Assembly: GCA_025454315.1 (NCBI GenBank)
Contig: JALOOP010000127.1
Coordinates: 1 to 40,547 of the forward strand
Direction: 5' to 3'
DNA from: Oculatellaceae cyanobacterium Prado106
GTDB taxonomy: Bacteria; Cyanobacteriota; Cyanobacteriia; Elainellales; Elainellaceae
Length of the DNA: 40,547 bases
Of this stretch, positions 9,058 through 17,633 are shown one piece after another. The notes beneath the pieces are model-generated. The model was not told where the DNA came from, searched no databases, and saw only the letters and a program-made list of their open reading frames with translations. A program made the position numbers and the translations under genes. Every line of letters starts with the position of its first letter. Within the stretch, counting starts at the first letter, position 1.

Positions 9058-9219
9058 GTTTGAGAATCTGGAATTGATTGGAACTTTGGAACTTAGGAAA
9101 CCGGAATTTAAGAAACTGAGTTTGAAAAACTGGGTTGGAAAAACTGGACTTGAGAAACTGGAAATTCAGGAAGTGGGGTTTAAGAAACTGGGGTTCAAAA
9201 AACAGGGATTTGAGAGAAG
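9058..9219. repeat. Degenerate 14-15-base tandem array
   Basis: Roughly ten diverged units resembling (A/G)GTTTGAGAAACTGG run through the 5' region of the CDF gene. The best-conserved stretch is 9119-9219. Because the period is near 15, both strands stay open and give repetitive five-residue patterns, but there is no sign of real coding. Nothing else is recognisable in the 303-base gap up to the riboflavin synthase stop. Confidence 0.8.
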
Positions 9220-9339
9220 TTGGCAATAAAGCTGAGCCGTGAACGTTTTGAGGAGAGCATTATCCAATGCTGGAGGGTTGAGGTGGAGGGGATTTCAGGT
9301 GGTTTTCAATGGCTGGACTAGGAAGTTTCAATGGCAGGA

Positions 9340-10053
9340 TTAGAGATAGCCGTGATCTGCGAGAAAACTGGGCGTGATTGCGTCGAGGTCGGGCGATCGC
9401 AGCGTAATCTCTAACTTAGAGACGACGGACTGGTGCTGATCGTTGCCCAACCGCAGAAATTTTTCGACATATTTTCCGAGGACATCGCCCTCTAGATTGA
9501 CCGGGCTTCCGGGCTGGAGGTGCTGAAGATTGGTCTCTGAATAGGTTAGCGGAATCACCGCCACCTTGAACCAACTGCCGGAAGAATTACAGCTTGCCAC
9601 GGTTAAACTAACGCCATTGATGGAGATACTGCCCTTGGGGACAATATAACGAGCAATGCGGCCATCGGGCACCTGAAAGCTCATCTCCCAGGCAATTTCA
9701 GTTTGCACCGAGGATTCCAAATAGCCCGTGCCATCGATATGTCCCGTGACAAAATGGCCGCCGAGTTTGCTGCCCACTCTGAGGGAGGATTCTAGGTTGA
9801 CCTGGATTTCACCGGAACCATCGTTGAGGCTCATTAAAGTTGTCCGGCTCAGGGTTTCGGGGGAAACTGCGGCGACAAAACCATTGTGTGTCATCCGGGT
9901 GACGGTCAAGCAAATGCCATCAACGGCCACGCTATCACCGATTTCCAGGTCTTTGAGGATCGTGTGGGGAGCGGTTGTTCCACAATCGACCTGCACTAGG
10001 CCACTTCCGAGCGGTCGAAGTTTGCCAATGGTTTGGATGAGTCCGGTAAACAT
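9340..10053 (-). CDS. ribE: Riboflavin synthase, alpha chain
   Basis: A 237-residue enzyme that dismutates two 6,7-dimethyl-8-ribityllumazine molecules to riboflavin, the last step of the pathway. It has two lumazine-binding barrels in tandem. The N-terminal MFTGLIQ is diagnostic and forms part of the trimer active site. VDGICLTV, GHFVTGHIDGTG and SISINGVSLTVA mark the first and second barrels. I start at ATG 10053, giving the canonical N-terminus; an in-frame ATG at 10113 adds 20 unmatched residues. It is divergent from fur across a 361-base gap. No FMN riboswitch is apparent in front of it. Confidence 0.95.
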   Translation of the reverse strand: MFTGLIQTIGKLRPLGSGLVQVDCGTTAPHTILKDLEIGDSVAVDGICLTVTRMTHNGFVAAVSPETLSRTTLMSLNDGSGEIQVNLESSLRVGSKLGGHFVTGHIDGTGYLESSVQTEIAWEMSFQVPDGRIARYIVPKGSISINGVSLTVASCNSSGSWFKVAVIPLTYSETNLQHLQPGSPVNLEGDVLGKYVEKFLRLGNDQHQSVVSKLEITLRSPDLDAITPSFLADHGYL

Positions 10054-10313
10054 GGGGGTTGCAGCGCGTTGCAGAAAGAGGTGGGGCGATCGCAGAAACT
10101 GCCAAATCGGCAACTTCCTGCTCTGTTTGATTCTAATCCTTAATCTCGATCGTCGATGGAGTCGATTGGAGGCTATGGCGATCCGAAATATTTTTTAAAG
10201 GGAGAAGCGGGTGCAGCCCTCTCTTCCAAAAATATTTCAAAAATCAAATTGGAACGCTAGATTGGGATCTGCTCTATGGATGGCGATTTGCAAATAGGTA
10301 GCGTTAGGCATGA

Positions 10314-10326
10314 GAGAATTATTCTC
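10314..10326. promoter_or_regulatory. Candidate Fur box in the fur promoter region
   Basis: GAGAATTATTCTC is a perfect 6-1-6 palindrome, close to the AT-rich 7-1-7 Fur box, about 90 bases before the fur start. TTCTCAATAAG, which overlaps its right arm (10322-10332), recurs at 10371-10381, 34 bases before the start. FurA genes are autoregulated in cyanobacteria, so the location fits. The call is inference from pattern and position. Confidence 0.45.
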
Positions 10327-10414
10327 AATAAGGAAGCGCTCTTGCAAATGGTCAGCGAAATTGTGTATCCTTCTCAATAAGAGCATCCTTAATGGGAAAA
10401 GGGGGTATTGGGCG

Positions 10415-10867
10415 ATGTACACCACATCCTCGCTAAAAGCTGAACTGAACGACCGGGGCTGGCGGTTAACACCCCAGCGGGAGACGATTTTGCAGGTTTT
10501 TCAAAACCTTCCAGAGGGCAAGCATCTGAGTGCGGAAGATTTGCATATGCTGCTGGAAGAACAGGGTGAAGTGATCAGTCTATCCACGATTTATCGAAAT
10601 CTGAAGCTGATGTCGCGGATGGGCATTCTGCGTGAGCTAGAGCTAGCAGAAGGCCACAAACACTACGAGATTAACCAACCTTCGCCCCATCATCACCATC
10701 ATCTGATTTGTGTCCGGTGCAATAAAACGATCGAATTTAAGAACGATTCTATTCTCAAGGTGGGTTCCAAAACGGCTGAAAAAGAAGGCTATCATCTGCT
10801 GGATTGTCAACTGACGATCCATGCAGTTTGTCCTACCTGTCAGCGATCGCTCCTCCCAGTTTATTAG
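10415..10867 (+). CDS. fur: Ferric uptake regulator, FurA type
   Basis: A 150-residue winged-helix metalloregulator that represses iron-uptake genes with Fe(II) as corepressor. The DNA-binding part holds LTPQRETIL (18-26) and the recognition helix SLSTIYRNLKLM (55-66). The metal part shows HHHHH (92-96), CVRC (99-102) and CPTC (139-142), the paired CXXC motifs of FurA. The sequence is closest to cyanobacterial FurA rather than Zur or PerR, which lack this exact arrangement. I start at ATG 10415 (MYTTSSLKAEL); an upstream in-frame ATG at 10310 would put the candidate Fur box inside the gene. It is monocistronic and divergent from ribE. Confidence 0.93.
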   Translation: MYTTSSLKAELNDRGWRLTPQRETILQVFQNLPEGKHLSAEDLHMLLEEQGEVISLSTIYRNLKLMSRMGILRELELAEGHKHYEINQPSPHHHHHLICVRCNKTIEFKNDSILKVGSKTAEKEGYHLLDCQLTIHAVCPTCQRSLLPVY

Positions 10868-10869
10868 AC

Positions 10870-10943
10870 CCGGTTTACCAGATCAGGTTTACGAAATTAG
10901 GCTCACGAGATTAGGTTTACAAGATCAGGTTTACAAGATCACC
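10870..10943. repeat. 14-base tandem array after fur
   Basis: Four exact-length 14-base units (10882-10895, 10896-10909, 10910-10923, 10924-10937) resembling ATCAGGTTTACAAG, with partial units on both sides. They start right after the fur stop codon. The rest of the 406-base gap to the KaiB-like gene holds no gene or clear terminator. Confidence 0.88.
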
Positions 10944-11273
10944 TGTTGCAATCAACCGTTAGAACCCATCGTTGAAACACAAATTTTTGAGTATGCTGGG
11001 ATGCAGGGCTTAGCTCTGTATCCCACATTTTTTAGGAATCCCATTCTTAGAAATCTATCCTGAGAAATCCCATCTCAAAATTCGATGTAGAAGTTCTATT
11101 TGGGAAACTTGCATTGCGCGATCGCAGAGTTTTTTAGAGATTTATTCAGGATTGAACATCAAATAACCTGATAATTTTCTACCAAGGTTTACGCCAAAGA
11201 ATGCAGATCCCTCTGTGTCTGGTGCGTCTGGTACGGTTTAGAGGTATTGGATTAGCTGTTTGCTGCTCGTTCC

Positions 11274-12185
11274 TCAGCGATCAAAGCTCTGCGTTGGAGT
11301 TTCTGCCCCTTCTTCAGCGCCTAAAGAGGAGAGGAGTCTGAGAACTGCATTGGGATCTTCAAGTTCGCCGACAATGCGTTTCATCGGGGTTGGCCAGACT
11401 TTGAGGAGCGTGGGTGTTGCTGCGACCTGATCCGCCTCGGCTAAATCAGGGTGTTTAGACACATCAATGACTTTCAGGGTGTAGGGTTGCAGCAAGGCTT
11501 TTTCGAGCAGTTGGTGGAGGTTGCGGAGGATGCGCTCTGTGCCACTGTGATGCCCTGCGACGAATAGCCGCAGCACATAGCCTTGGGTCATTGGGTCGGA
11601 GTCTAGTGATGACCAGGCCGAGGCCGGATTGCCGTTGCTGCTGGCATCCTGCAGCAGAGGTTCAGATTTTTCGTAGCGAATCACCAGGTCATGGTCTTGC
11701 CAGAGTTGGGGAAACTGTGTTCGGTAGGAGTCAATTACAGCTTTGTCGCAGACTTCTTCGATGCCGGGGGTGGGTTGCCAAGTGCTGATGGGTGTGCCAA
11801 ACAAAACATTGAGCAATGCCTGATGGCGCAGCACTAAGGGCGAGGCTTCGGCGAAGGTTTTTAGCTCTTGGGTTTTGGGGTCGAGCCAGCGATCGACCGT
11901 TGCGGTATAGCAAGGCACTAGAAAATGGGGCGGTTCGGGCAGACCCAGCACTTCTTGCATGACGGCGCAAAGCTGGAGATGCCACCGAGCCTGTTTTTGG
12001 GAGTCAATGCAGTACACCAAGTCGCCGCCGGGGGTAAACAGCGCAATGCCTTTGAAGGTTTCGCTGGGTTGTACCGGGGCAACGGATGGACGGATGGATT
12101 GACCGGGAGATGGATAGCCAGAACTCGAAAACATTGGGTGGAGGGCGATCGCGCAAGGGTGGACTCGGGGTCGTTTGCGAGTCAT
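11274..12185 (-). CDS. Protein with C-terminal KaiB-like thioredoxin-fold domain
   Basis: A 303-residue protein whose C-terminal part (about 199-288) closely resembles the clock protein KaiB: YVLRLFVAG, TLKVIDVSKHPDLAEAD, AATPTLLKVWP and MKRIVGEL follow KaiB in order. KaiB itself is about 105 residues and alone. In SasA a KaiB-like domain is N-terminal and fused to a kinase. Here it is C-terminal to about 190 residues of unknown type (FKGIALFTPGGDLVYCIDSQ at 44-63; no kinase, receiver or PAS motif visible) plus a polar linker at 175-198. The most likely role is binding a KaiC- or SasA-like partner or clock output, but this is inference. The start is uncertain: ATG 12185 or 12134, neither with a clear ribosome site. 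There is no kaiA, kaiB or kaiC nearby. Confidence 0.8.
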   Translation of the reverse strand: MTRKRPRVHPCAIALHPMFSSSGYPSPGQSIRPSVAPVQPSETFKGIALFTPGGDLVYCIDSQKQARWHLQLCAVMQEVLGLPEPPHFLVPCYTATVDRWLDPKTQELKTFAEASPLVLRHQALLNVLFGTPISTWQPTPGIEEVCDKAVIDSYRTQFPQLWQDHDLVIRYEKSEPLLQDASSNGNPASAWSSLDSDPMTQGYVLRLFVAGHHSGTERILRNLHQLLEKALLQPYTLKVIDVSKHPDLAEADQVAATPTLLKVWPTPMKRIVGELEDPNAVLRLLSSLGAEEGAETPTQSFDR

Positions 12186-12343
12186 TGGACTCTGAAAATT
12201 GGACTCTGCTAATAGTCTCTGCTAACAGTTCTACCCTATCTGCCCGATAGTGCTGGCAAATCAATAGAAAGGTCATAGATTTTGGAAAAATTCTTCTGAG
12301 GCGATTTCTTGTCGATTTCAAAGCAATAAGCTGGAGTTAATTA

Positions 12344-12465
12344 AACCGCAGAGACGCAGAGACGCAGAGGGATTATGCAGTTCTCTGCCAATTTCAAAGC
12401 AAATAGCAAAAAATGGCAAATAGCTGAAATGGTTTAAACCGCAGAGACGCAGAGACGCAGAGGGA
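12344..12465. repeat. Duplicated AACCGCAGAGACGCAGAG repeat
   Basis: Two copies (12344-12372 and 12437-12465) of a 29-base element made of CGCAGAGA units lie in a larger direct duplication of about 93 bases; both are preceded by ATTTCAAAGCAA. Further copies are at 36415-36443 (same strand) and 24255-24283 (opposite strand). It fills most of the gap between the RTX gene and the KaiB-like gene. Confidence 0.9.
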
Positions 12466-12529
12466 TTTGTTTTCTTGGGTTGGTGTATTGGTGGGAGAAT
12501 ATCAGGTGATTTGAGGTTCAATTCTAAGA

Positions 12530-14044
12530 CTAACTTCCTAAGAGGATATCTGCTGCCAATTCTTCTCCTGCGGTGATCTGGAAGGTGGCGGTTGTTGCTT
12601 GTGGGGAGAGGGCATCGACAAAGCGGGTGAATTTTTTGGCTAGTCCTGGACGGGCATATTCGACTTGGGCAATGAGATCTTGCTCGGGTTGGCCTTGGGC
12701 ATTGTTTACGATCACGGAGAGCGCAAAGCCTGATTTGCGGAGTTGAATGACGTAGGTTTCGGTGGAGGCGAGTTGGATGGTGTCGCGGCTTTGGAGATCG
12801 GTGATTTTGGCAAAGTCGCGTTCTCTTTCTTGGCCACTGGGGGATTTGTAGAAAGATCCGTTGCGGCGATTGCCTAGGATAAAGGTGTCTGCCCCTGAGC
12901 CTCCGGTTAAATCATCTCGCTCTCTGAAGTTGAATCCTTGAGCGACTGCGCCTTGCAGTATATCATTGCCCCGTCCGCCGTTTAATATCTCCGGATTGCC
13001 GCTGATAGAAATTTCAAGGTTGCCGCCCCCGATGAGGCGATCGTTGCCGTCCCGTCCCAGCAGGGTATCTAATCCTTCTTTGCCTTCTAGCAGATTATCC
13101 GCACTGTCTCCCGAGATTTGATCTGCTCGTACTGTCCCGGTGACATCGACAAAGTTTTCAACTGTAAACTGGAGCGTGTCAAATAAATCACTGGAGATGG
13201 ACACCGACTGTGCTTCCAGATCTGCTGTCAGTTGTCCACCCCGAACACTCGCCAGCTTGGACGCATCGATCCGATTGTTCACATCCAGGGGGGCAATAAT
13301 CCGCTCTATCTGCGTAATCTCGTTGCCGCCTCCAGAATCCTGGATAAAACTGACGCCCACCCGGCGCTGCACCGTTGGGTCAAGGTCAGACTGCACCAAG
13401 GTGGGACGAATGGCCAGTTGCAGGGTAATGGGTTCGCTGCCAAAGTAGCGCAAGGTATCGGTTCCATCGCCGCCCTCGATCCGGTCATTGCCCTCGCTAT
13501 CGGTGAACCAATCATCGCCGCCTCTGCCCCAAAGCTGGTTGTTGCTGGAGTTGCCTCGGATGCGATCGCCATTATTCGTCGCCCTCACATCCTGAAAATT
13601 GACCGGATAATAACTCGCTAGTTCTCCAGTCGGCGTCTTCACCACCAGTTGACGCGCACTTTCAAACCCTTCAAACTCGACATCAATGGACGCATCCCCC
13701 GGCAAATCAGTGGCATCAATGATATTGGGGAAATCGGGCTGCGATCGGGTTGCCAGAATCGACTCAATATCCTGAAGCTGATCGACCGCTGCAACTCCCC
13801 CCACGCTCTTCAAAATCTGCTGCTGCCCCACTCGAAAGATTAGGCGCTTGTCAGTGGCTGGAATGTTTGGGTTATCTCCCCAAGTGGTTAAATAATCAGC
13901 GGTATCGCGCCCCGCACCGCCATTGAGACGATCTGATCCGGCTGAGGCTTGTAGGGTATCATCGCCGCCTAGTCCCAGCAATTCGTCATCCTCTGGTGTG
14001 CCAACTAGGATGTCATCTAGATCGGTTCCTTGTACGATCGCCAT
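12530..14044 (-). CDS. RTX-type calcium-binding repeat protein
   Basis: A 504-residue acidic protein with scattered GGxGxDxL nonapeptides of the haemolysin/RTX type: around 24-45 (GLGGDDTL, GGAGRDTA), 173-195 (GRGGDDWF, GGDGTDTL), 320-370 (LLGRDGNDRLIGG, GGRGNDIL) and 378-386 (LTGGSGADTF). These fold into Ca-binding beta rolls. Such proteins usually leave the cell by type I secretion through a C-terminal signal, and no N-terminal signal peptide is seen. The segments between repeats are beta-rich and unlike a known enzyme. Only a few repeats survive per cluster, so this is a small, diverged member. No type I transporter genes are near. ATG 14044 is the likely start. Confidence 0.8.
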   Translation of the reverse strand: MAIVQGTDLDDILVGTPEDDELLGLGGDDTLQASAGSDRLNGGAGRDTADYLTTWGDNPNIPATDKRLIFRVGQQQILKSVGGVAAVDQLQDIESILATRSQPDFPNIIDATDLPGDASIDVEFEGFESARQLVVKTPTGELASYYPVNFQDVRATNNGDRIRGNSSNNQLWGRGGDDWFTDSEGNDRIEGGDGTDTLRYFGSEPITLQLAIRPTLVQSDLDPTVQRRVGVSFIQDSGGGNEITQIERIIAPLDVNNRIDASKLASVRGGQLTADLEAQSVSISSDLFDTLQFTVENFVDVTGTVRADQISGDSADNLLEGKEGLDTLLGRDGNDRLIGGGNLEISISGNPEILNGGRGNDILQGAVAQGFNFRERDDLTGGSGADTFILGNRRNGSFYKSPSGQERERDFAKITDLQSRDTIQLASTETYVIQLRKSGFALSVIVNNAQGQPEQDLIAQVEYARPGLAKKFTRFVDALSPQATTATFQITAGEELAADILLGS

Positions 14045-14567
14045 GCTCTGATGCCCCCGTTGTGATTTGTCAATTGGTTGATATGGGTGAAATTGAGTCT
14101 TTTTATACCGTTATTATGCAGACAAGATGTCGGAATCGAAGACATCAAGATGTAAAATTTTATGCACAGAACAGTTACCGTGTGGGAGATGCAATTGTTG
14201 AAACATTGCGTAACAAATCACGTAGTCCATGAGAATACGAAAAATCTGAATCGGGAATACAAGATCGCCTAGAAAGACATAATATCGATCGCATCTCTTG
14301 AACACCTTGATCACACCATTGCCCCAACTCAGTTCACAGTCTGAATCAGCCTAGGCGATCTCTAGCAAGTACAGCCCATAACGATTTCGAGGATTCTCCC
14401 AGTACAAGCGATCTTTTAAGGAGGAGTTTAGCCTGCCCTCTTTGCCCCTATTTTTGCCCAGATTTGCCCATTGAACTGCGCCCTGCTAGCGACACCCTCG
14501 TTAGCCTCAAGGCAAAATGCAAGAATACCTCGGCAACGGCGTAAAACTGGGATTCCTCATCGGTCAA

Positions 14568-14594
14568 GAAAGGGAAAAGGGAAAAGGCGAAAGG
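14568..14594. repeat. GGGAAAA/GGCGAAA array (left half of inverted pair)
   Basis: About four units. Its complementary C-rich array is at 14719-14772, 124 bases away, upstream of psaK. Confidence 0.88.
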
Positions 14595-14718
14595 AGTTGC
14601 GTTGAGTGGATTCTAGGAAGAGTCTCAAGAGAATTCTCTGATTCCCCCGCCGATTTTACCTGTGGATTCCCGATGGGACAAAGCCAAAGAGCCGTTTCAA
14701 GGAACAGTCCAAGATGTC

Positions 14719-14772
14719 CTTTTCGCCCTTCCCCTTTCCCCTTTCCCCTTTCGCCCTTCCCCCTTCCCCTTC
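14719..14772. repeat. TTTCCCC array (right half of inverted pair)
   Basis: About seven TTTCCCC/TTTCGCCC units, the reverse complement of the array at 14568-14594. It ends some 180 bases before the psaK start. Confidence 0.9.
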
Positions 14773-14953
14773 AAGCTCCTTAACAAAGACGTAAACTATT
14801 TCAACAAAACTCCACTTCGGTTGACACTATCTTTGATAATCCAGGTAGACCTGAGTCACGAAAGGCGTTTCGATGTTTTGCGATCGCCTTCATGACCCAT
14901 TGTTTGATGTCTATATTCGATATCAGTATTTGAAGTATAAAACCTTGACTCAT

Positions 14954-15232
14954 ATGACTTTATTTTCCACTGGATTCCCCGCCCTTCTGGCAACCGCCCA
15001 AACCCCCGAGTGGTCGTTCAGCGTTGCCCTGGTGATGATTCTCTGCAACTTATTTGCGATCGCCATCGGCTACTACGCCATCAAAAACCGAGGCGTCGGC
15101 CCCAAACTCCCCGTCGAAGTCCCCGCCATGTTCACCGGCTTCGGCATTCCCGAACTCCTAGCCACCGCCAGCTTCGGCCATATCCTAGGTGCAGGCATTA
15201 TCTTGGGCTTGGGGAACGCGGGTGTCCTTTAG
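14954..15232 (+). CDS. psaK: Photosystem I reaction centre subunit PsaK
   Basis: A 92-residue thylakoid membrane protein at the edge of photosystem I that binds chlorophyll. It has two membrane helices: about 20-42 ([20 protein letters not shown]) and about 68-90 (a Gly/Ala-rich segment ending [10 protein letters not shown]). The loop with [11 protein letters not shown] is typical of PsaK, and the N-terminus [11 protein letters not shown] matches the short leader of cyanobacterial PsaK. I start at ATG 14954 because the in-frame upstream ATG (14873) adds 27 residues unlike the family. The gene is alone, as psaK usually is in cyanobacteria, and is followed at once by GGGGAGT and GGATGGGT arrays. 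Confidence 0.92.
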   Translation: MTLFSTGFPALLATAQTPEWSFSVALVMILCNLFAIAIGYYAIKNRGVGPKLPVEVPAMFTGFGIPELLATASFGHILGAGIILGLGNAGVL

Positions 15233-15235
15233 TTG

Positions 15236-15320
15236 AGGGGAGTGGGGAGTGGGGAGTGGGGAGTGGGGAGTAGGGAGTAGGGGATGGATGGGTGGCAGGA
15301 GGGATGGGTGAGGGGAGAGG
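15236..15320. repeat. GGGGAGT and GGATGGGT arrays (left half of inverted pair)
   Basis: Six GGGGAGT-type units run into GGATGGGT-type units, starting at the psaK stop. The complementary array is at 15390-15487. Together they fill the 315-base gap before the protease gene. Confidence 0.92.
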
Positions 15321-15389
15321 GACAGATTCACACTTAAAGAATTTCCTTCTGTAGAATTTCTTGTGTTGAGAAGAAGGCATCCCTTGAAA

Positions 15390-15487
15390 CACCCATCCAC
15401 CTATCCACCCATCCACCCATCCACCCATCCACCTATCCACCCATCCACCCATCCACCCATCCACCCATCCACCTTTCCACCCTCCCC
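15390..15487. repeat. ACCCATCC array (right half of inverted pair)
   Basis: About twelve near-perfect 8-base units (CACCCATC). It is complementary to the GGATGGGT units at 15284-15310 and ends 60 bases before the protease start. Confidence 0.92.
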
Positions 15488-15547
15488 CGCTCCGGATCTC
15501 CCCATCTTCAGTAGAATTAAAGAGGTCGCACGTTTTTGGCAAAAACC

Positions 15548-16750
15548 ATGAAATCAGGTTGGCAAATTGGCTCTATTTTTGGCATTCCCTTGCACCTTGA
15601 TCCGTCATGGTTTTTTATTCTGGCTTTGTTTACCTTTTCCTACGGCGCAGTTTGGCAGCGAACGCCCTGGGGAGCCGCTGGTGTAGGCTGGATTGCCGGG
15701 TTTATTATGGCATTGCTGCTGTTTGCTTCGGTGCTGCTACACGAACTGGGGCATAGTTTGGTGGCGCGATCGCAAGGTATCCAGGTCAACTCCATCACGC
15801 TCTTTTTGTTTGGCGGCATTGCCTCGATTAATCAAGAATCCAAAACCCCGGCGCAGGCGTTTCAAGTGGCGATCGCCGGCCCTACCGTCAGTTTTTTATT
15901 GTCCATCTTGCTTTGGATCTTGGGGCTGTCCTTTCCCCTCAGCGCCCCGGCTCGCACCGTCCTCACCAGTCTGGCCGAAATTAACCTGGTGCTGGCACTC
16001 TTCAACATGATTCCAGGACTGCCGCTGGATGGCGGACAGGTGCTCAAGGCCGCTGTCTGGAAAGCGACAGGTAGCCGCATCAAGGGCGTTCGCTGGGCGG
16101 CTCGGGTGGGGCAGGCATTGGGTTGGTTTGGTATCATCTTTGGGCTGGGGGCAGCCTTCACGCAGGGGATCAGCTTTTTGTGGATTGCTTTACTGGGCTG
16201 GTTTGGCGTACGAAATGCCAGTGCTTACAGCAGCATCACTGATCTTCAGGAAGCCTTGATGAATCTCAATGCGGGAATGGCTATGACTCGCGATTTCCGG
16301 GTCGTTGATGCCAATATGCTCTTGCAGCAGTTTGCCAACGAGTACCTGCTCAACGAAAACCAATCGCTGATTTACTATGCCTCCTCTGAGGGGCGCTACC
16401 GGGGCATTGTCTCCAGTGACGAACTCCGCGACATTGAGCGCAGTCTGTGGGACAAACAGTCGATTCAGCGCATTGTCCACCCGCTAGACGAAATTCCCTC
16501 TGTGCGGGAAAACACGCCCCTCACCCAGGTGGTTGATCAGCTTGAAGCCCAGTCTCTTCGCAGGATCACGGTTCTCTCTCCTGCAGGAGCCGTTGCGGGG
16601 GTCATTGACCGAGGAGATGTGGTCAAAACCTTAGCACAGAAGCTCAATATCCCCATTCCGGAAGCGGTGATTAAGCGCATCAAGGAGGAAGGGATTTATC
16701 CGCCGGGGTTGCAGCTTCATGCGATCGCCAAATCTGCGATCGATCCCTAG
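15548..16750 (+). CDS. Site-2 protease family M50 zinc metalloprotease with CBS pair
   Basis: A 400-residue membrane protease that cleaves substrates within the membrane plane (regulated intramembrane proteolysis). The zinc motif HELGH (65-69) lies in one helix, and the third ligand, Asp161, in LPLDGGQVL. About six membrane helices fill residues 8-230. The C-terminal third (about 235-385) is a tandem CBS domain ([23 protein letters not shown]), which in this SpoIVFB-like subgroup senses adenine nucleotides. I start at ATG 15548 ([14 protein letters not shown], typical of the family); a TTG four codons upstream is possible. It is monocistronic and converges with sixA, stops 23 bases apart. The substrate is unknown. 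Confidence 0.9.
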   Translation: MKSGWQIGSIFGIPLHLDPSWFFILALFTFSYGAVWQRTPWGAAGVGWIAGFIMALLLFASVLLHELGHSLVARSQGIQVNSITLFLFGGIASINQESKTPAQAFQVAIAGPTVSFLLSILLWILGLSFPLSAPARTVLTSLAEINLVLALFNMIPGLPLDGGQVLKAAVWKATGSRIKGVRWAARVGQALGWFGIIFGLGAAFTQGISFLWIALLGWFGVRNASAYSSITDLQEALMNLNAGMAMTRDFRVVDANMLLQQFANEYLLNENQSLIYYASSEGRYRGIVSSDELRDIERSLWDKQSIQRIVHPLDEIPSVRENTPLTQVVDQLEAQSLRRITVLSPAGAVAGVIDRGDVVKTLAQKLNIPIPEAVIKRIKEEGIYPPGLQLHAIAKSAIDP

Positions 16751-16773
16751 CTGTCAAATTGAGTTCAATCCGC

Positions 16774-17277
16774 TTAATCCAAAAGAAATCGGGGCGGAGT
16801 CAGCCAAAAAAGATGGCTACTGCCGATCGGATTACCCTCGACGGGCACCTCAATCCCAATTACACCTGCCTTTTTCACCACCAATCGCTGACGCGCTTCG
16901 CCCCAGACCAAGCGTTCTGCCCATTCGCCTAAGTCTGGCTCATGCCCGGTTAGCGCGAGGGTTTGGCCTCCGGTCTGCTGCCAGTTTTGGAACCAGGTTA
17001 GCCATGCCTGTATGTCTCCACCTGGGGCTAGATTGGGCGATCGCTCTAACTGCTGGCTCAGACCTGCCGCTTGCAGAATTTCAGCCGTTTGGTGGGCGCG
17101 TACTAGAGGACTCGTTAAAATCAGATCGAATTTCAATCCCAACTGGCTCAGTCGTTTTGCCACTTGCTTCGTTTTCTTTACGCCTTCTTCGGTCAGCGGA
17201 CGCTCGTCATCATTGGCATAGCTGCCATGTTCCCCTGCAAGCCCATGTCGAATCAGATAGAGTTCTGTAGTTGCCAT
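16774..17277 (-). CDS. sixA: Phosphohistidine phosphatase SixA
   Basis: A 167-residue histidine-phosphatase (phosphoglycerate mutase-like) protein. It removes phosphate from phosphohistidine, classically from histidine kinases or PTS proteins. The RHG motif is at 10-12 with catalytic H11, the LTSPLVRAHQTAEIL segment carries the phosphate-binding Arg60, and the second His (H112) is in LTGHEPDLGEW. Length and motif order fit SixA rather than larger phosphoglycerate mutases. ATG 17277 gives a normal start. Its 5' flank holds two degenerate 14-15-base arrays. Confidence 0.9.
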   Translation of the reverse strand: MATTELYLIRHGLAGEHGSYANDDERPLTEEGVKKTKQVAKRLSQLGLKFDLILTSPLVRAHQTAEILQAAGLSQQLERSPNLAPGGDIQAWLTWFQNWQQTGGQTLALTGHEPDLGEWAERLVWGEARQRLVVKKAGVIGIEVPVEGNPIGSSHLFWLTPPRFLLD

Positions 17278-17310
17278 TGCTCTGAGTCACCCATTGTTTG
17301 TTTTAAGCCA

Positions 17311-17380
17311 TGAAGTTTCAAGCTGTGAAGTTTCAGGCTATGAATTTTCAGGCCATGAATTTAAACCATGAATCAAGCCA
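17311..17380. repeat. Degenerate 12-15-base tandem array
   Basis: Five units resembling TGAAGTTTCAGGCCA, the first three exactly 15 bases, the last two shortened to 13 and 12. It lies in the divergent gap between sixA and the methyltransferase. Confidence 0.8.
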
Positions 17381-17414
17381 TTGATCGAATGATTCATCTC
17401 ATTCGTCTAACAAA

Positions 17415-17517
17415 GTTCGACCAAAACAGTTCGTTCACAACAATTCGCTCGATCAAAACAGTTCGACCAAAACAATTCCTTCAGAACAGTTCATCTGAAA
17501 CAATCTATCTGAAATGA
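17415..17517. repeat. 14-base tandem array GTTCGACCAAAACA
   Basis: Seven units, six of exactly 14 bases and one of 18, resembling GTTCGACCAAAACA. The first and fourth are identical. It is separated by 35 bases from the array at 17311-17380, whose sequence is unrelated. No promoter is recognisable in what remains of the gap. Confidence 0.85.
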
Positions 17518-17633
17518 GAGGCCGAACATACCATATGTCCGAATCAATTGGCGGATCGAATGTCGAATTGAAGTCCTAGACCCCAGTGATAGGCTAAAGT
17601 GATGATTGCGTTGTGTTTGCGGCAAAGAGCTTT

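Larger units (their letters stand above)
14045..14953. other. 909-base intergenic region upstream of psaK
   Basis: No credible gene. Short open frames here lack ribosome sites and run through repeats. It holds an inverted pair of GGGGAAA-type arrays (14568-14594 and 14719-14772). A TTGACA at 14821-14826 has no convincing -10 partner at the right distance. The upstream part (14045-14500) shows nothing I can name. Confidence 0.6.

Noticed and set aside
8813-9229. 138-residue + strand open frame with a pentapeptide-like pattern
   Set aside because: It is antisense to the CDF gene for half its length, and the pattern comes from the 14-15-base DNA repeat. It does not match the A(D/N)Lxx pentapeptide family.
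13140-13621. Open frames on the + strand opposite the RTX gene
   Set aside because: They are antisense shadows of the RTX repeats, which give strong codon periodicity on the coding strand.
14517-14783. 88-residue open frame upstream of psaK
   Set aside because: It starts in plain sequence without a ribosome site and ends in the TTTCCCC array; composition is not coding.
15390-15487. Possible CRISPR array
   Set aside because: Units are only 8 bases with no spacers, and no cas gene lies in the window. The other repeat arrays fail for the same reason.
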